Part shown: positions 1-5,978 of the stretch, piece by piece
Position numbering within the stretch: the first letter of the stretch is position 1
Layout of the letters: the number at the start of each line of letters is the position of its first letter
Assembly (NCBI GenBank): GCA_023250495.1
Contig: JAHFAP010000204.1
Location: forward strand, 1-5,978
Reading direction: 5' to 3'
Length of the DNA stretch: 5,978 nt
DNA from: Deltaproteobacteria bacterium
Lineage (GTDB): Bacteria > Desulfobacterota > Binatia > UBA9968
Position numbers and translations under genes: made by a program
The notes under the pieces: model-generated
Database searches by the model: none
What the model was told of the DNA's origin: nothing
What the model saw: the letters and a program-made list of their open reading frames with translations, nothing else

Positions 1-88
1 AATTCGTAGATCCTTTTAGAACAGCAAGAGGCACTTAAACTTTTTCCGGCTGATTCTGCTCCGGCCGGCCACTTTGACTGTTATTCTT

Positions 89-126
89 AGGCCCGATCGC
101 TTTCACACTGGTCGGGCCTCTTTGTC
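89..126 (+). terminator. Rho-independent-type terminator hairpin, target of the intron
   Basis: AGGCCCGA at 89-96 pairs perfectly with TCGGGCCT at 112-119. Three more pairs (97-99 with 109-111, two of them G-U) extend the stem to 11 bp around a 9-nt loop. The tail CTTTGTC at 120-126 is only moderately T-rich, so the terminator is recognisable but not textbook. It presumably ends a transcript entering from the left, whose gene is outside or barely inside the window. The group II intron begins at the very next base, which is the known class C habit of inserting just after terminator stems. The intron insertion may have cut off the rest of the U tract. Confidence 0.75.
122..126 (+). other. Putative IBS1 (intron-binding site) in the 5' exon
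   Basis: The last five exon bases, TTGTC, can pair with GGCAA at 303-307 of the intron (four Watson-Crick pairs and one G-U). GGCAA lies mostly in the terminal loop of a small GCGG/CCGC hairpin (300-315) within domain I, a plausible position for EBS1. Class C introns use a short IBS1 next to a terminator stem, which fits. The pairing is short, so chance agreement is possible. Confidence 0.5.
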
Positions 127-676
127 GTGTGCCAAGCATGTTCGACAGCTTGGAGATGAAAGTTCTCTATCCAACCTGATGGAGGTGAAGGGTTAGCGAA
201 GCGCAAGGGCGTCATCGTGAGATGAGGTCTGAAGGAAGCGTGGAGCAAAAGCGCGAGCCGATGGAGAAGAACCGGATTGGAGGCGTGAGCGTCGGGCGAG
301 CGGGCAACTGACCGCGAAGGCCATATCCATCAAGGGCGCGGAGCGTAAATCTGGCGGTTGTGCGCTGAAGGCGGTCGGACTTACCTTGGGAGATCTGCCA
401 TGTGTTACGGAATCGTGACTGAGAGTGCTGTGAGGCGCTCTGAGCGCATGGCAGAAGTCAGCAGAGGGCATAGTAGCTGCGGAAGCAGTGAAGGCCCGAA
501 CCGTGATCGGGAGCAGTAGCGCGCGAATCTCATGGGTGGCCAAGCGCCAGCCAATCAGCTTCGGCTGAGCTTGCCAGGGGCGGATAGGGTGAAGCCCGAC
601 AGGAACCTGGGAGCGGCGAAGCCTCCATCGGCGAGACGCCCTGCGAACCTTCGGCCCTGTACGGGCTTAAGTCACG

Positions 677-710
677 GAACCGCCGTGTACGGACCCGTAC
701 GCACGGTGGT
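677..710 (+). ncRNA. Group II intron domain V (catalytic hairpin)
   Basis: This is exactly 34 nt, the usual domain V length. Bases 679-686 pair with 703-710 (with one G-U). A two-nucleotide bulge GC lies at 701-702 on the 3' strand, where the metal-binding bulge belongs. An upper stem 687-691/696-700 closes a GACC loop at 692-695. The catalytic triad reads CGC at 681-683, typical of class C, where most other classes have AGC. The intact fold argues that the ribozyme core is not decayed. Confidence 0.88.
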
Positions 711-750
711 GTGGGAGGAGGGGAGTCGCGAGACTCCCCCCTATCCCGAT
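711..750 (+). ncRNA. Group II intron domain VI with candidate branch-point A
   Basis: A strong stem, GGGGAGTC (720-727) with GACTCCCC (732-739), is capped by the GNRA tetraloop GCGA (728-731). The base of the helix pairs GGGA at 713-716 with TCCC at 744-747. This leaves A743 as the likely bulged branch-point adenosine, eight nucleotides from the 3' end at T750, the normal distance. The 3' terminal AT satisfies the AY rule. Confidence 0.82.
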
Positions 751-764
751 CAGACCTTTGCAAT

Positions 765-769
765 GGAGG
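765..769 (+). promoter_or_regulatory. Ribosome binding site fixing the TPR gene start
   Basis: GGAGG lies four bases before the ATG at 774. It decides the start: the frame is open further upstream to a GTG at 711, but that codon lies inside intron domain VI and would add a meaningless extension before the signal peptide. The site is in the 3' exon, so it remains intact whether or not the intron is spliced out. Confidence 0.8.
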
Positions 770-773
770 TTTT

Positions 774-2390
774 ATGAAAGCCGACAGACTATTTCTTTTT
801 CCTTTCCTGACCGTAACTACGCTCTTCTGTGGCTCTGGAGTGATAGCGCAAGAGAAAGCTGACAAACTCGGACAGGTCCACTTTCCGGTCTCCTGCAGCG
901 CCGAGGCTCAGAAAGAATTCGACCGCGCAGTCACTCTTCTGCACAATTTTTGGTTTTCAGAGTCAGATAAAGCGTTTGCCACTGTTGCCGACGTCGATCC
1001 TGGCTGCGCGATGGCTTACTGGGGAATCGCGATGGGCCAGCGCCTTAACCCCATCTCTAACGTCCCAAACGTGGCGGCACTGAAAAAGGGGTGGGCCGCC
1101 GTGGGAAAGGCTAAGTCCACGGGCGCAAAGACGGAACGCGAAAGGGACTACATCGGCGCCGTTGAGGCTTTTTACAAAGACTCGGATAAGATCGATCTGC
1201 AATCTCGCTCTCTCGCTTATGAGCGAGCCATGGAACAGCTTTACCTCCGCTATCCTGAAGATCGAGAGGCAGCTATCTTCTATGCGCTAGCCCTTCTTCC
1301 CAACGAAGCAACGCTTTCGCCAGATAAGAGTTACGCCAAACAGTCAAAGGCCGGCGCGATCCTGGAAAAGATTTTTGCCGTGCAGCCAAATCACCCTGGC
1401 GCGGCGCATTATATCATCCACGCTTACGACTATCCGGCACTGGCCAATCGCGCGCTACCTGCCGCACGGCGTTATGGTGGGATCGCTTCCTCATCGGATC
1501 ATGCACTCCACATGCCATCGCACATCTTCACCCGGTTAGGTTTGTGGCCGGAGTCGATTCAGTCGAATCTTGCCGCCGCAGCCGCCGCGAAGGAGCAGGC
1601 TCTCAAGACTAATCCTGGCACTCCTGCGCCCACCCCGCTTCACATGCTGTCTTTCCTGATGGAGGCCTATTTGCAAGGCGCCCAGGACCGGGAGGCGAAG
1701 GGCATTCTCGACGAGCTCAATGCGATCCAAAAGGTCGCTGATACCCTGGGGGCCGCCGTAGTCGTTGCAGGGATTCCGGCCCGGTACATGATGGAGAAGA
1801 AGGCCTGGGCCGAGGCCGCCTCACTTCAGCCACGGCCGAGCCGCTACCACTACGCCGAGGCAATTACCTATTTTGCTCGCGCCATTGGGTCAGCACGAAG
1901 CGGCGACATCGCCAGTGCCGGGAAGAACGTGGAAAAGCTCCAGTCGCTCCGCGACGCCGCGGCCCAATCCAAGCAAGACTACTGGGCACAACAGATCGAG
2001 ATCCAGCGCCTAGCTGCGGCCGGATGGCTTGCGCGTCAGGAAGGAAAACCCGGTGAAGCCCTCAAGCTCATGCGCGCCGCGGCCGATCTCGAGGACGCGA
2101 CTCAAGAACACCAAACCGCACGGGATGCAATTATTCCTGCGCGCCAACTCTTAGGAGAGCTGCTCATCGAACTCGGCAAGCCAGGGGAAGCATTGAAGGA
2201 GTTTGAAGCCTCAATCAACAAGGAACCCAACCGTTTCCACGGCTTTTACGGCGCCGCAAAGGCGGCCGAGCTTTCAGGTGATCGGGAGAAGGCGCGAGCT
2301 TACTATGCAAAGCTCGTGGCGGTCTGTGAGAAAGCCGACACTGAGAGAGCCGAGCTCAAGCAGGCAAAAGCGTTTCTGGCAAAGAAGTAG
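774..2390 (+). CDS. Exported TPR-repeat protein, function unknown
   Basis: This 538-residue protein begins with a signal peptide: charged residues 2-5, hydrophobic stretch 6-24, and a probable signal peptidase I site after VIA (25/26). The rest is almost wholly helical with tetratricopeptide-like helix pairs. The clearest are near the C-terminus, at about 414-440, 455-488 (LLGELLIELGKPGEALKEF) and 489-522. Earlier degenerate repeats lie at 44-80 and 145-205. A histidine-rich central block stands out: HPGAAHYIIHAYDYP at 207-221 and HALHMPSHIFTRLG at 243-256. This arrangement recurs, as I recall, in large exported TPR proteins of Acidobacteriota and related groups, usually annotated only as TPR protein. 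TPRs generally mediate protein-protein contacts, so a periplasmic scaffold is the safest guess. The gene stands alone on its strand, with the intron immediately upstream and a convergent gene 48 nt downstream. No promoter of its own was recognised in the short exon segment 751-773. Confidence 0.85.
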   Translation: MKADRLFLFPFLTVTTLFCGSGVIAQEKADKLGQVHFPVSCSAEAQKEFDRAVTLLHNFWFSESDKAFATVADVDPGCAMAYWGIAMGQRLNPISNVPNVAALKKGWAAVGKAKSTGAKTERERDYIGAVEAFYKDSDKIDLQSRSLAYERAMEQLYLRYPEDREAAIFYALALLPNEATLSPDKSYAKQSKAGAILEKIFAVQPNHPGAAHYIIHAYDYPALANRALPAARRYGGIASSSDHALHMPSHIFTRLGLWPESIQSNLAAAAAAKEQALKTNPGTPAPTPLHMLSFLMEAYLQGAQDREAKGILDELNAIQKVADTLGAAVVVAGIPARYMMEKKAWAEAASLQPRPSRYHYAEAITYFARAIGSARSGDIASAGKNVEKLQSLRDAAAQSKQDYWAQQIEIQRLAAAGWLARQEGKPGEALKLMRAAADLEDATQEHQTARDAIIPARQLLGELLIELGKPGEALKEFEASINKEPNRFHGFYGAAKAAELSGDREKARAYYAKLVAVCEKADTERAELKQAKAFLAKK

Positions 2391-2438
2391 CTCACATTCT
2401 TTCTTGCGGCCAGTGATCTGATCCCGGCGGCCATTGAG

Positions 2439-3587
2439 CTAATTTTGCGGCGGGGTGACCAGGTCGATTAGGACAACCCCGTGGGGAGAGGCCCCGGTCC
2501 TTATTTGGCGGGTGATTTTCCCTGTGGAGAGGTCAACGACGTAAACCTGCGATCCGTATCGCCCCGTAACCCATAACTCTCGTCCGTCCGGCGTTACCTC
2601 CATCATGTCCGGGCCATTAGGAATGGAGAAAGTTTGAGTCACTTTTCTGCTTGCTGCATCAATTACCGATACAGTCGAGGCATCTCTGTTCGAGACAAAG
2701 AGCCTCTTCCCGTCAACGCTCATTGCCATTCCGTGGGCGCCGGCCCCGGTGGGAATCTGCTCCAGCTCCTTGAAGCTCTCCGTGTCGTACGCCGTCACAC
2801 GCCCCTCGCCATAAATCGCCACGAAAAGCGTTTTCCCGCCCGGGGTCAGAGCCATGTCCACCGGTCTGCGCCCGGTCTCGACCTGCCGCACAAGTTTTCG
2901 CTCCTGGAGATCAATCACCGAAAGCTGGTGCGAGTATTCGTTGCTGACGTACATGAAGTGGCCGTCCGGGCTGAAGGCGAAATGGTTCGGATCCTTTCCG
3001 GTCGGGATCTCGGCCAGGCGGGTCCATCCCTTGGCCGCGCCCAGTTGAGTCCAGTCATCCACCGCGTACACTCCGACCCGGCCCAGACGGGTGGCGGTCG
3101 TCACCAGAAGCTTCCGGTCCGGCGTGTAGAAAAGATTATATGGGTCGAGAAGCGGGAGGGTCTTCACGATGGTCTCAGTCTCTAGATCGATGGCAGAGAC
3201 CGTGTTGGAGTGGGTGTTGCCGAGATAGAGATATCGGCCATCCAGCGACACAATCATGTGGTGGGGATAGTCCCCCACGGCGAGGGTCTTCAACACCTGG
3301 TACGTATCCCGGTCGATGATCGAGACGCTGTCTCCGTCGCTGTTGCTGACAAAGGCGCGCCGCCGCACTTCGCCTCCGCTAACCGGAGCGGCATTTCCGG
3401 GGCTTCCGTAAATCCGGCAGTAACCACCCAGTATTGCTTGATAGTTTTGCTTCGGTCCGGTCCTCACCACCAGCGGGCAAGCAACCGTTGTGGGCGGGGG
3501 GATAACCAACAGCCCGGCTAAAAGCCCCGCGCTGAGCAGGATCCATCTCCGCACCCGCACTGAAGTAGGCCCAATAATTGCATTCAT
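2439..3587 (-). CDS. Exported seven-bladed YVTN-family beta-propeller protein
   Basis: This 382-residue protein has an N-terminal export signal: VRRW at 11-15, then a hydrophobic core to about 30. Cleavage is probably near VAC (35-37). A lipid-modified C37 is possible, but the lipobox is imperfect (T at -3). From about residue 77 onward it consists of repeated units of about 40 residues with the signature (Y/F)VSN...VSVID. The cores start near 79, 121, 160, 212, 254, 297 and 338, giving seven blades and therefore a closed propeller. Linkers such as TPDGRELWV and SVDGKRLFV are typical of the YVTN family, which includes surface-layer and quinoprotein-like proteins. No catalytic residues or haem motif are visible, so a binding or scaffold role outside the cytoplasm is inferred. 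The start is supported by AGAGG (3600-3596) eight bases upstream. The gene is convergent with the TPR gene and divergent from pilT. Confidence 0.88.
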   Translation of the reverse strand: MNAIIGPTSVRVRRWILLSAGLLAGLLVIPPPTTVACPLVVRTGPKQNYQAILGGYCRIYGSPGNAAPVSGGEVRRRAFVSNSDGDSVSIIDRDTYQVLKTLAVGDYPHHMIVSLDGRYLYLGNTHSNTVSAIDLETETIVKTLPLLDPYNLFYTPDRKLLVTTATRLGRVGVYAVDDWTQLGAAKGWTRLAEIPTGKDPNHFAFSPDGHFMYVSNEYSHQLSVIDLQERKLVRQVETGRRPVDMALTPGGKTLFVAIYGEGRVTAYDTESFKELEQIPTGAGAHGMAMSVDGKRLFVSNRDASTVSVIDAASRKVTQTFSIPNGPDMMEVTPDGRELWVTGRYGSQVYVVDLSTGKITRQIRTGASPHGVVLIDLVTPPQN

Positions 3588-3718
3588 TGTCTATGCCTCT
3601 GAGGGACGTAAGCTGTTAACCGTTAGACGTATTTAATGACACAATCATACAAAAATTTCCACCGGTTTACACATTACTGTCCACTATTGTATCATGGGGG
3701 CTATCGCAGGGGGTATTT
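3588..3718. promoter_or_regulatory. Divergent intergenic region with candidate pilT promoter
   Basis: This 131-bp, relatively AT-rich stretch separates the leftward beta-propeller gene from pilT. Reading right, TTTACA (3666-3671) and TATCAT (3690-3695), 18 bp apart, resemble sigma-70 -35 and -10 boxes. They would start transcription near 3702, leaving a leader of under 20 nt. Reading left, TATGAT (3649-3644) could be a -10 box, but no good -35 accompanies it. A near-perfect inverted repeat, ATGACACAAT (3636-3645) and ATTGTATCAT (3686-3695), flanks the centre, and its right arm covers the proposed pilT -10. No sigma-54 motif was seen. All assignments are by eye. Confidence 0.35.
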
Positions 3719-4804
3719 ATGGACATAACCCAACTGTTGGCCTTTGGTGTGGAGCAGGGGGCATCGGACTGCCACTTAAGCTCGGGCGAGCCGCCCATGC
3801 TGCGCGTCCATGGGGATCTTAAGAAGCTGGACCATCCGATCCTGTCCAGAGAAGAGGTCCACACGATGGTCTACGACATTATGGACGACGCCAACCGCAA
3901 GCACTTTGAAGAGTTTCATGAAGTCGACTTTTCTTTTGAGCTGGGCGATGTCGCCCGCTTCCGCGTAAACGTGTTTATGAAGTTGAACGGAGAGGCCGCG
4001 GTCTTCCGCACGATTCCGACCAAGATTCTGACGCTCGAACAGCTCGGCATGCCGGCGGTGATGAAGGAGATGTGCGGCAAGGAAAAAGGGCTGATCCTGG
4101 TTACCGGCCCCACGGGCTCCGGCAAATCCACCACCCTGGCGGCCATGATCGATTTCATCAACAACGACTTTGAAGGTCACATCCTTACCATCGAGGACCC
4201 GATCGAATTCGTGCACCAATCGAAGAAATGTTTGATTAATCAAAGGGAGCTTGGACCACACACCCTCTCTTTCGCCAATGCCTTGAGGGCCGCCCTGCGC
4301 GAGGACCCCGATGTGATCCTGGTCGGCGAGATGCGCGACCTGGAGACCATCCAGCTCGCTCTCACCGCCGCCGAGACCGGCCATCTAGTCTTCGCCACGA
4401 TCCATACCTCCAGCGCGCCGGACACCGTCAACCGGATCATCGACGTTTTCCCTCCGGCGCAGCAGGCGCAGATCCAGACCCAGTTCGCCGAATCCATCGA
4501 AGCCGTGATCACCCAAACGCTGCTGAAAAAGAAGAACGGCGGGAGGGTTGCGGCGGTTGAGATCATGACCGGAACCACCGCCGTCCGCAACCTCATCCGC
4601 GAGGGAAAGATACATCAGCTCCCAGGAACCATGCAGGTAAGCCAGAAAGACGGGATGCAGACGATGGACATGGCCCTGACGGACTTGGCCTCGCGGGGCA
4701 TCGTAACCAAAGAAGAAGCGCAGTCCAGAAGCATGACCCCGAACCTTTTTGGCGGCGGCGCCTACGGAGTGGGAAGAGCCGGCGGCCGCGCTCGCACCCA
4801 CTGA
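3719..4804 (+). CDS. pilT: Type IV pilus retraction ATPase PilT
   Basis: PilT is a hexameric cytoplasmic ATPase at the base of type IV pili that powers pilus depolymerisation. It thereby drives twitching motility, surface sensing and DNA uptake. The 361-residue length matches the family. The N-terminal PAS-like domain carries GASDCHLSSGEPP at 14-26. The RecA-like domain has Walker A GPTGSGKST (130-138), the Asp box around ILTIEDPIEF (155-164), Walker B DPDVILVGEMRD (196-207) with catalytic E204, and the His box TGHLVFATIHT (220-230) with H222 and H229. The PilT-specific retraction motif appears as AVRNLIRE (288-295), a conservative V-for-I variant of AIRNLIRE. The C-terminus ends in a glycine/arginine-rich tail (344-361). 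The ATG at 3719 has AGGGGG (3708-3713) five bases upstream. All active-site motifs are intact. pilU follows 20 nt later. Confidence 0.97.
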   Translation: MDITQLLAFGVEQGASDCHLSSGEPPMLRVHGDLKKLDHPILSREEVHTMVYDIMDDANRKHFEEFHEVDFSFELGDVARFRVNVFMKLNGEAAVFRTIPTKILTLEQLGMPAVMKEMCGKEKGLILVTGPTGSGKSTTLAAMIDFINNDFEGHILTIEDPIEFVHQSKKCLINQRELGPHTLSFANALRAALREDPDVILVGEMRDLETIQLALTAAETGHLVFATIHTSSAPDTVNRIIDVFPPAQQAQIQTQFAESIEAVITQTLLKKKNGGRVAAVEIMTGTTAVRNLIREGKIHQLPGTMQVSQKDGMQTMDMALTDLASRGIVTKEEAQSRSMTPNLFGGGAYGVGRAGGRARTH

Positions 4805-4824
4805 GTTTTGCTGGAGGGAAGATT

Positions 4825-5978
4825 ATGGATATTCGCGATTTTCTCAAGGTCATGGTGGAGAGAGATGCCTCTGATATCTACCTGACCGTGGACAGTCCGC
4901 CGATGTACCGAACCGAAGGGGTGACTCAACCGATCGGCGACGGCGCCTTCACCAATGAGCAACTGGAGGCGCTGGCCCATGCGATCATGAAGGAGAGGCA
5001 GAGGAAAGAGTTTGAAGAGACCAAGGAGATGAACCTGGCGCTGGCCTACAAGGATCTGGGCCGCTTTCGCGTCAACATTTTCCGTCAGAGGGGCAATGTT
5101 GGGCTGGTGATCCGGCAGATCAAGTTACAGATCAAGCGCGTGGATGAGCTGGGGCTTCCGCCGATTCTCAAAGAGATCGCGATGAGCAAGAGGGGATTGG
5201 TTCTGGTCGTCGGGGCAACCGGCTGTGGGAAATCGACCACGCTGGCCGCGATGATCGACCACCGCAACTCCAACGCCCCCGGCCACATCATCTCGGTCGA
5301 GGACCCGATCGAGTTCGTTCACGAGCACAGAAAATCGCTCGTGACCCAGAGGGAGATCGGATTCGATACCGATTCTTACTCGCAGGCGCTGAAGAACGCC
5401 ATGCGCCAGGCCCCGGACGTGATCCTGATCGGCGAGATTCGGGACTCCGATACGATGGAGGCGGCGATCACCTTCGCGGACACGGGCCATCTCTGTCTCG
5501 GAACTCTGCATTCGACCAGCGCGAACCAGTCTTTTGAGCGCATCTTGAACTTTTTCCCTGAAGAGCGCCATCCGCAGATTCTGATGCAGCTCTCGCTGAA
5601 CCTGCGCGCCATCGTCTCGCAGCGCCTGGTCCCGTCTGTTGACGGCCGGCGCGTGCCCGCGGTCGAGATCCTGATGGATACCCCCAGGATCAAGGAGCTC
5701 ATCAAGCGGGGCGAGATCGACATCATCAAAGATGCAATGGAGCAGGGGATTCATGAGGGCTGCCAGACCTTCGATCAGGCGCTGTTCGTCCTTTACAAGG
5801 AAGGAAAGATCAGCCTCGAACAGGCGTTGATCAATGCCGACAGCGCCAACAACCTGCGCATCAAGATCAAGCTCGAGGGGTTGAAGGGAGACGACGCGCT
5901 CGACAAGCTGTTGGATAGGGAAGCCAAGCCGTCCAGAGAGAAGCCCGCCGGCATGCAGATTCAGGGCGTAAAGCCGGG
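4825..5978 (+). CDS. pilU: PilT-like accessory retraction ATPase PilU (3' end outside window)
   Basis: The frame is open from ATG 4825, with GGAGGG (4813-4818) six bases upstream, to the last base. That gives 384 complete codons with no stop. PilU is a PilT paralogue that works with PilT, supporting retraction under load. Motifs are Walker A GATGCGKST (130-138), Asp box ISVEDPIEF (156-164), Walker B APDVILIGEIRD (196-207) with E204, and His box TGHLCLGTLHS (220-230). Assignment to PilU over a second PilT rests on PilU-like blocks: KRGLVLVVGATG, GHIISVEDPIEFVH, LVTQREIGFDTDS, LNLRAIVSQRLVP (258-270) and a C-terminal QTFDQALFVLYKEGKIS (314-330). Where PilT has AIRNLIRE, this protein has PRIKELIKRGEI (287-298). 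Pseudomonas PilU is about 382 residues, so little is missing. The lysine-rich end (350-384) looks like a disordered tail. The 20-nt gap from pilT implies one operon. Confidence 0.93.
   Translation, partial: MDIRDFLKVMVERDASDIYLTVDSPPMYRTEGVTQPIGDGAFTNEQLEALAHAIMKERQRKEFEETKEMNLALAYKDLGRFRVNIFRQRGNVGLVIRQIKLQIKRVDELGLPPILKEIAMSKRGLVLVVGATGCGKSTTLAAMIDHRNSNAPGHIISVEDPIEFVHEHRKSLVTQREIGFDTDSYSQALKNAMRQAPDVILIGEIRDSDTMEAAITFADTGHLCLGTLHSTSANQSFERILNFFPEERHPQILMQLSLNLRAIVSQRLVPSVDGRRVPAVEILMDTPRIKELIKRGEIDIIKDAMEQGIHEGCQTFDQALFVLYKEGKISLEQALINADSANNLRIKIKLEGLKGDDALDKLLDREAKPSREKPAGMQIQGVKP

Larger units (their letters stand above)
127..750 (+). mobile_element. Group IIC (class C) intron ribozyme, ORF-less
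   Basis: This is a 624-nt group II intron. The 5' end is GTGTGCC (127-133), matching the GUGYG consensus. Domain I blocks resemble, from memory, the Oceanobacillus iheyensis group IIC intron: AGCGCAAGGG at 200-209, a GTGA-capped hairpin at 212-225 and TCTGAAGGAAGC at 228-239. CAGAAGTCAGCAGA at 452-465 followed by CATAGTA at 469-475 matches the conserved domain III region, followed by a GGAA-capped hairpin at 477-488. Domain V is 677-710 and domain VI 711-750, ending in AT. A full class C intron encodes a reverse transcriptase/maturase of roughly 400 residues in domain IV. Here only about 170 nt (roughly 505-676) lie between domains III and V, so that protein is absent. The element could still splice but would need a maturase from elsewhere for efficient splicing or mobility. 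Exact ends rest on consensus and not on an alignment. Confidence 0.9.

Noticed and set aside
3..38. A frame ending in TAA at 36-38 that could be the last codons of an upstream gene
   Set aside because: Only eleven codons are visible, too few to support a coding call, although a gene ending here would fit the terminator at 89.
127..750. Insertion sequence or integron attC array as an explanation for the non-coding block
   Set aside because: No terminal inverted repeats, target duplication or transposase is visible, whereas group II domains V and VI and both splice-end consensuses are present.
711..773. Upstream GTG start that would lengthen the TPR protein by 21 residues
   Set aside because: The extension lies mainly in intron domain VI, has no RBS, and precedes a clear signal peptide that starts at 774 behind GGAGG.
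193..865. Open frames on both strands across the intron and the start of the TPR gene
   Set aside because: They run through conserved ribozyme structure, have composition typical of chance frames in GC-rich DNA, and match no family I recognise.
2391..2438. Possible bidirectional terminator between the convergent genes
   Set aside because: Only a four-base GGCC/GGCC match is found, with no T tract on either strand. No supportable hairpin.
2634..3521. Plus-strand frames opposite the beta-propeller gene
   Set aside because: They mirror the repeat-rich minus-strand gene, which has a signal peptide, RBS and seven family-typical repeats. The plus-strand translations have no recognisable features.
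3776..5754. Long minus-strand frames opposite pilT and pilU
   Set aside because: They are shadows of two genes with complete ATPase motifs. GC-rich codon bias readily leaves the antisense strand open.

Overview
The window looks like a bacterial chromosome segment of moderately high GC. It carries a self-splicing intron, two exported repeat proteins and the two retraction ATPases of a type IV pilus. The neighbourhood (an exported TPR protein with conserved histidines, an exported YVTN-type beta-propeller, adjacent pilT and pilU) would fit Acidobacteriota or a similar environmental Gram-negative lineage. That placement is inference from gene style; no marker gene here fixes it.

Layout. Positions 1-126 hold the tail of an upstream unit, with a strong hairpin at 89-119 that resembles a rho-independent terminator. 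Positions 127-750 hold a complete-looking group IIC intron ribozyme: GUGUG 5' end, conserved domain I and domain III blocks, a 34-nt domain V, and a domain VI with a GNRA loop, a candidate branch-point A and an AU 3' end. It has no intron-encoded reverse transcriptase. It lies directly after the hairpin, the classic class C target. The next gene starts 24 nt after the intron end.

Positions 774-2390 (+) encode an exported TPR-repeat protein of 538 residues. Convergent to it, 2439-3587 (-) encodes an exported 382-residue seven-bladed YVTN-type beta-propeller. A 131-bp divergent intergenic region (3588-3718) follows, with a candidate promoter reading right. Then come pilT (3719-4804) and, 20 nt later, pilU (4825 to the window end). 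The pilU frame is open to the last base and lacks at most a short C-terminus.

Functionally, PilT and PilU are hexameric cytoplasmic ATPases that depolymerise type IV pili, giving twitching motility and DNA uptake. They almost certainly form an operon. The TPR and beta-propeller proteins are probably envelope proteins of unknown specific role, and nothing visible ties them to the pilus. The most unusual element is the IEP-less group IIC intron, which now forms most of the region in front of the TPR gene and would need a maturase in trans to move.
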